64,000 nucleotides of DNA from the NCBI GenBank assembly GCA_015055965.1, contig SVHG01000002.1:62001-126000 (forward strand). Direction: 5' to 3'. Shown piece by piece: positions 60,588 to 64,000 of the stretch. The notes under the pieces are model-generated. The model searched no databases. It had not been told where the DNA came from and was given only the letters and a program-made list of their open reading frames with translations. The translations under genes and the position numbers were made by a program. Source of the stretch: Clostridiales bacterium. GTDB taxonomy: Bacteria > Bacillota > Clostridia > Christensenellales > Borkfalkiaceae. Position 1 is the stretch's first letter, and each line of letters opens with the position of its first letter.

Positions 60588-62729
60588 ATGAATACTATTG
60601 AAATTTTAAAAGAAGCAAAAAAACAAAAGGGCATAACTCTAAAAGAGCTTTCTGAAAAGTCCGGGGTTTCGCTAGGAACGGTAAATAAGCTTTTTTCCGG
60701 CGGTATTGCTAGTGTTAAAATAAGCACTGCCAAAAAATTAGCTGCAGCTTTAGGAGTTACTTTAACGGGTGAGGAAGAACCGATTAAAAATCAAGGCAGC
60801 GTAAACCGTTACGGTTACGTTAAATGTGCCGCTTTAACAAATGAAGTTAGGGTTGCAGACGTCACCTTTAACACCGCAACTACCATTGATTTAATTAAGA
60901 AAGCGCACAAAAAAGGCGTTTCCGTTGCAGTTTTTCCAGAGCTTAATATTTCTTCATATACTGCAGGCGATTTATTATTGCATGATTGTATTGTTAACGA
61001 ATGCTTAAATTCCATAAAGCAAATAGCAGAGCTTTCTAAAGGCCTTGATATGCTTATTTTTGTTGGTATTCCCTTTAGATATTTTAGCCGTATGTATAAC
61101 TGCGCAGTTGCAATATGTAACGGCGAAATTTTAGCTGTTATTCCTAAAAAGAACTTACCAAACTATAATGAATTTGTTGAAAGAAGACTGTTTTGTGAGC
61201 CAGATGATAAAACGGTTTATATAGATTTATTCGGTAAAAAAGTTCCTTTTGGCTATAAGATTATTTTGCAAAACAGTTTAATGCCACAAATGAAGGTTGC
61301 CTGCGAAATATGTGAGGATTTATGGGTGCCTAATTCACCCTCAATTTCACACGCATTGGCTGGCGCAACTATAGTTGCTAATTTATCAACCAGTAACGAA
61401 ACGGTTGGTAAAGAGGAATATAGAAGACAAATGGTTGCTATACACGCATCAAAATGCTTATGCGCATACATTTATTCTTCATCAGGTAAGGGAGAAAGCA
61501 CTTCAGACATTGTTTGTGGAGGTCACGATATCGTCAACGAGGCAGGTAGATTTATTGCAGAAAGTAAGCCTTTTGGTGATGGTATTGCTATCGGCGATAT
61601 AGATTGCGCCTTTTTAGAATACGAGCGCTCTAAAAAATTTAAATATAGTCGTGAAGACACTGATTATACTTACGTTGACTTTGCGCTTTCAAACGAAAAC
61701 TTTAAGTTAGAAAGAAAATATACCGTTTCTCCCTTCGTTCCCGAAGATGAGGCTCGTAGAGCTGCTAGATGCGATAGCGTTTTAGAAATTCAAGCCCAAG
61801 GTCTAAGAAAGAGAATAGAGCATACTAACGTTTCTAAGCTCGTTTTGGGCGTTTCAGGCGGTTTAGATAGCACTCTTGTAATGCTGGTTTGCGAAAGAGC
61901 ATTAAAGCTTGCCGGAAGAAAGCCACAGGATTTAATAGCCATAACTATGCCTTGCTTTGGAACGAGTAATAGAACGCATAACAACGCGATAGTTTTATCA
62001 CGCGAATTAAAATGTACTTTCTTAGAAATTGATATTAAAGAAAGCGTCGTAAAGCATTTTGAGGCTATCGAGCATGATTCAAGCGTGCATAACGTCGTAT
62101 ATGAGAATGCGCAGGCTCGTGAACGCACACAAGTTTTAATGGATTACGCTAATAAGGTTAACGGTTTAATGGTTGGTACGGGCGATATGTCAGAAGGCGC
62201 TTTAGGATGGGCAACCTATAACGGTGACCATATGTCTATGTATGCAGTTAACGCTAGCGTACCTAAAACATTAGTTAGAGCGATAGTTGTTAATGAAGGT
62301 ATCAAAAGAGGTGGCGTTTTAGGTGAAACCTTGCTAGATATAGCCGACACGCCTATTAGTCCAGAATTAATGCCTTCAAAGAACGGCGAACAAACACAGC
62401 CTACCGAAGATTTTGTTGGACCTTATATTTTAAACGATTTTTACATGTATCACTTATTAAAACACGGTTTTGCGCCTTCCAAAGTATTTTATATTGCAAT
62501 TCACGCTTTTAAAGAGTTATACACGCCCCAAACCATTTATAAATGGCTACATTCATTTGTAAGAAGATTTTTTACTCAACAGTTCAAGCGTTCTTGTCAG
62601 CCGGATAGCGTAAAGGTAGCGCCTTTAACGTTATCTTCAAGGGGTGGGGTAAATATGCCTAGTGACGCTTCTTATGCGCTTTGGATGAAGGATTTAGAGC
62701 AAATTAAAAAGGAATATAATATAGACTAA
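60588..62729 (+). CDS. nadE: Glutamine-dependent NAD synthetase with an N-terminal XRE-type HTH domain
   Basis: Last step of NAD synthesis: amidates deamido-NAD using glutamine. The 713-residue protein has three parts. Residues 1-60 are a Cro/XRE helix-turn-helix (ITLKELSEKSGVSLGTVNKLF, then ISTAKKLAAALGV). Residues 72-370 are a nitrilase-type glutaminase domain, whose triad is probably E118 (FPELN), K187 (IPKKNLPNY) and C242 (EICEDLW). Residues 395-713 are the synthetase domain with the ATP loop SGGLDST (423-429) and GTGDMSEGALGWATY. Ordinary NadE of this form begins at about residue 72. A GAGG site and a promoter lie before the HTH start, and no stop separates the domains. Confidence 0.95.
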   Translation: MNTIEILKEAKKQKGITLKELSEKSGVSLGTVNKLFSGGIASVKISTAKKLAAALGVTLTGEEEPIKNQGSVNRYGYVKCAALTNEVRVADVTFNTATTIDLIKKAHKKGVSVAVFPELNISSYTAGDLLLHDCIVNECLNSIKQIAELSKGLDMLIFVGIPFRYFSRMYNCAVAICNGEILAVIPKKNLPNYNEFVERRLFCEPDDKTVYIDLFGKKVPFGYKIILQNSLMPQMKVACEICEDLWVPNSPSISHALAGATIVANLSTSNETVGKEEYRRQMVAIHASKCLCAYIYSSSGKGESTSDIVCGGHDIVNEAGRFIAESKPFGDGIAIGDIDCAFLEYERSKKFKYSREDTDYTYVDFALSNENFKLERKYTVSPFVPEDEARRAARCDSVLEIQAQGLRKRIEHTNVSKLVLGVSGGLDSTLVMLVCERALKLAGRKPQDLIAITMPCFGTSNRTHNNAIVLSRELKCTFLEIDIKESVVKHFEAIEHDSSVHNVVYENAQARERTQVLMDYANKVNGLMVGTGDMSEGALGWATYNGDHMSMYAVNASVPKTLVRAIVVNEGIKRGGVLGETLLDIADTPISPELMPSKNGEQTQPTEDFVGPYILNDFYMYHLLKHGFAPSKVFYIAIHAFKELYTPQTIYKWLHSFVRRFFTQQFKRSCQPDSVKVAPLTLSSRGGVNMPSDASYALWMKDLEQIKKEYNID

Positions 62730-62774
62730 TTATATTCTTCAAAATTTTTGATCTTTATAAAAATAATTTCAAAT

Positions 62775-62814
62775 AAAAAAATGAGTTTAGATTAAGACTA
62801 AACTCATTTTTTTT
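62775..62814 (+). terminator. Terminator of nadE
   Basis: AAAATGAGTTTAG and CTAAACTCATTTT form a perfect stem, followed by more T. Confidence 0.92.
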
Positions 62815-62865
62815 CGTTAATGGATAAATTTAGTGTAATTTAGGCAAAGTTGTTTACTGTTGTAT

Positions 62866-62988
62866 GTTTGGGGCAAAATCTATCGTGGCGTTTTTTCTAA
62901 AAAATTGCATTAAAAAAGCCCTATAAAAGCGTGAAAATGCTCTTATAGGTCTTAATTTTTGCTATTAAACGCCGATTTTAGCCTCACA
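62866..62988. repeat. Long imperfect inverted repeat (possible folded RNA or element)
   Basis: Four nested arms pair in order: GTTTGGGGCAAAATC with GATTTTAGCCTCAC, GGCGTTT with AAACGCC, AAAAATT with AATTTTT, and CCTATAAAAGC with GCTCTTATAGG. The loop is GTGAAAAT. Interior loops separate the arms. No reading frame is present. Direction and function are unknown. Confidence 0.6.
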
Positions 62989-63031
62989 AAAAATAAAAAT
63001 AGGTCTATATGCAAAATACATATAAACCTAT
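62984..63031 (-). terminator. Terminator of tRNA-Glu
   Basis: On the minus strand ATAGGTTTATATG and CATATAGACCTAT pair around a six-base loop and TTTTATTTTTT follows. Confidence 0.88.
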
Positions 63032-63036
63032 AGTGA

Positions 63037-63111
63037 TGGTAGCCCCAAGGGGACTCGAACCCCTGTTTTCGCCGTGAGAGGGCGACGTCTTGACCGCTTG
63101 ACCATGAGGCC
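63037..63111 (-). tRNA. tRNA-Glu (anticodon CTC)
   Basis: The minus strand folds as a cloverleaf: acceptor GGCCTCA/TGGGGCT with two G-U pairs, anticodon arm CGCC-CTCTCAC-GGCG giving CTC, T-arm GGGGTTCGAGTCCCC, discriminator A and encoded CCA. It reads GAG codons. Confidence 0.95.
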
Positions 63112-63125
63112 TCAAGTGCTTTAAT

Positions 63126-63154
63126 ATAATAGCACATAGACTTTTAAATAGCAA
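63126..63154 (-). promoter_or_regulatory. Promoter of tRNA-Glu
   Basis: Minus-strand TTGCTA (63149-63154), a 17-base spacer and TATTAT (63126-63131), 14 bases before the tRNA. Confidence 0.72.
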
Positions 63155-63228
63155 GTAAATTTTGGCACTTTTATAAATTTTTTAATATTTATGCGTATAT
63201 TTACGTATTTTTTACCAAAGATATTTTT

Positions 63229-63789
63229 ATGCAAGCGATATGGATTTATCCAATAATTTTCGTTATACTATTCTTTCCAATAAACGTTATTTTAGAAATA
63301 ATAATAAGTGATAAAAAGGGGTATTTTACTTTTACCGTTAATTTTCTGCCGATAGTGGGCGGTTATTGTGAAATAAAAAATTTTGGAATAGCTATTCATT
63401 TGTCAGATAAAAAGGCCTTTAAGTTAAGGTGGAATGATGTTTTAAAACAAAAGGGCAGTATTAATAAATTAAAAGGACTAAGCCTTTATAGTCTTAAATC
63501 GTGTTTGATAAGTAGTATTAAAAATGAAGCCGAAGCTTTAACTGTAAGCGCATTTGTTTTTCTTAGGGAAATCATTGCGCCAATACTGCATAGCAAAATG
63601 CCTTATTTAAAAATTAAAAATGACGTTGTAATTATTGATGAAAGTAGAGTAAGTTTTATCGGTCAGATAAAGCTATGGATAAATGTATTTTATTTGCTCT
63701 CGCTTGGTGTAAAAGTAATTTTAGAAAAGGTGGAAAAATGGAAAAAGAAATTAAAAGCAATGCCGAAAAACTCATTGAAACCACAATAG
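63229..63789 (+). CDS. DUF2953-like membrane-anchored protein (YtfI-like)
   Basis: A 186-residue protein with an N-terminal membrane segment (about 5-27) and a second hydrophobic stretch near the C-terminus (IKLWINVFYLLSLGVKVI). The pattern and its place directly before a gerW-type gene fit the YtfI/DUF2953 sporulation protein of Bacillota. The protein is shorter than the typical 220-230 residues. No good ribosome site is seen. It overlaps the next gene by 52 bases. Confidence 0.62.
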   Translation: MQAIWIYPIIFVILFFPINVILEIIISDKKGYFTFTVNFLPIVGGYCEIKNFGIAIHLSDKKAFKLRWNDVLKQKGSINKLKGLSLYSLKSCLISSIKNEAEALTVSAFVFLREIIAPILHSKMPYLKIKNDVVIIDESRVSFIGQIKLWINVFYLLSLGVKVILEKVEKWKKKLKAMPKNSLKPQ

Positions 63790-64000
63790 AAAAGTTGTGT
63801 GAAATTAGTAGTGAGCAAATCGTTGGTAAACCAATTAAAAATGAAATAGGGCAAACGGTTATTCCGGTTTCTAATCTTACCTTGGTTAGTTTTGGTGGGG
63901 GTGGGGAATACGGTGACGTTAAAGTTTCTAAAGCAGTAGGCAATCATTTTGCCGGTGGTTCTTTTACCGTTTGCAGCTTAAAGCCAAACTCGTTTTTAGT
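63738..64000 (+). CDS. GerW/YtfJ-family sporulation protein, 3'-truncated by window edge
   Basis: The visible 87 residues begin MEKEIKSNAEKLIETTIEKL and contain IVGKPI, GQTVIPVSNLTLVSFGGGGEYGD and FAGGSFTVCSLKPNSFLV. These match the core of YtfJ (GerW), a protein needed for spore germination in B. subtilis and conserved in spore formers. AAAGGTGG precedes the ATG. The C-terminus lies outside the window. Pairing with a YtfI-like gene supports the call. Confidence 0.88.
   Translation, partial: MEKEIKSNAEKLIETTIEKLCEISSEQIVGKPIKNEIGQTVIPVSNLTLVSFGGGGEYGDVKVSKAVGNHFAGGSFTVCSLKPNSFL

Noticed and set aside
62952..63137. Minus-strand frame of 61 codons
   Set aside because: It covers tRNA-Glu and its terminator.

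Overview
The window is about 64 kb of AT-rich (low-GC) bacterial chromosome from a member of the Bacillota, most probably a Clostridia lineage and possibly an uncultured gut-type one. Supporting features are AGGAGG-type ribosome sites, TTGACA/TATAAT promoters, a large Bacillus-type SRP RNA, a T-box leader on ileS, a CIRCE-like operator on groESL, WhiA, folate-dependent TrmFO, split GcvPA/GcvPB, and a terminal ytfI/gerW-like pair that implies endospore heritage. The genus cannot be named from sequence alone. There is no prophage, insertion sequence or CRISPR array.

Layout. 1-6.6 kb (mostly minus strand): a truncated ABC exporter, a TerB-like protein, a 2H phosphoesterase, a YgjP-like metallopeptidase, an APH-fold protein, tRNA-Gly(CCC) beside a modular hairpin repeat, and a DUF4363/YetF pair. 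6.8-19.2 kb: a GT39-like membrane protein, then a long dense operon comM-dprA-topA-trmFO-hslV-hslU-hisS-ygjP-dtd. 19.4-27.6 kb: mixed genes including two odd small proteins, a DMT transporter, an ArsR regulator, groESL, dCMP deaminase, cyclophilin and a zinc-ribbon/nuclease-like protein. 27.6-28.5 kb: rplU-rpmA with a structured leader. 28.6-34.8 kb: an OGG1-type glycosylase, then lplA-gcvT-gcvH-gcvPA-gcvPB, a glycine cleavage and lipoylation operon without the dihydrolipoamide dehydrogenase. 34.8-43 kb: an unknown protein, a TVP38 protein, RtcB, divergent SRP RNA and T-box/ileS, and two RNA-modification enzymes.

43-54 kb holds envelope genes: sodium-pump decarboxylase beta and a gamma-like subunit, a signal-peptide/C-terminal-TM surface protein, GtrA-AroB, a GntR-controlled ABC transporter followed by a gene remnant, a 1039-residue surface protein with CBM-like modules, and a split TSUP transporter. 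54-64 kb holds Ppx, a solute-binding-like protein, murB-PHP-whiA (without rapZ/yvcK), an M42 peptidase, an NAD synthetase carrying an N-terminal XRE-type HTH domain, a long imperfect inverted repeat, tRNA-Glu(CTC), and ytfI/gerW-like genes running off the end.

The items most worth a second look are the HTH-NadE fusion (60588-62729), the large surface protein with both a lipobox and a C-terminal TM, the modular hairpin element at 5.1 kb, the folded inverted repeat at 62.9 kb, a predicted ~70-nt transcript at 27.7 kb, a gene start buried in a terminator hairpin at 55.8 kb, and L27 with a Prp-type extension but no prp next to it.
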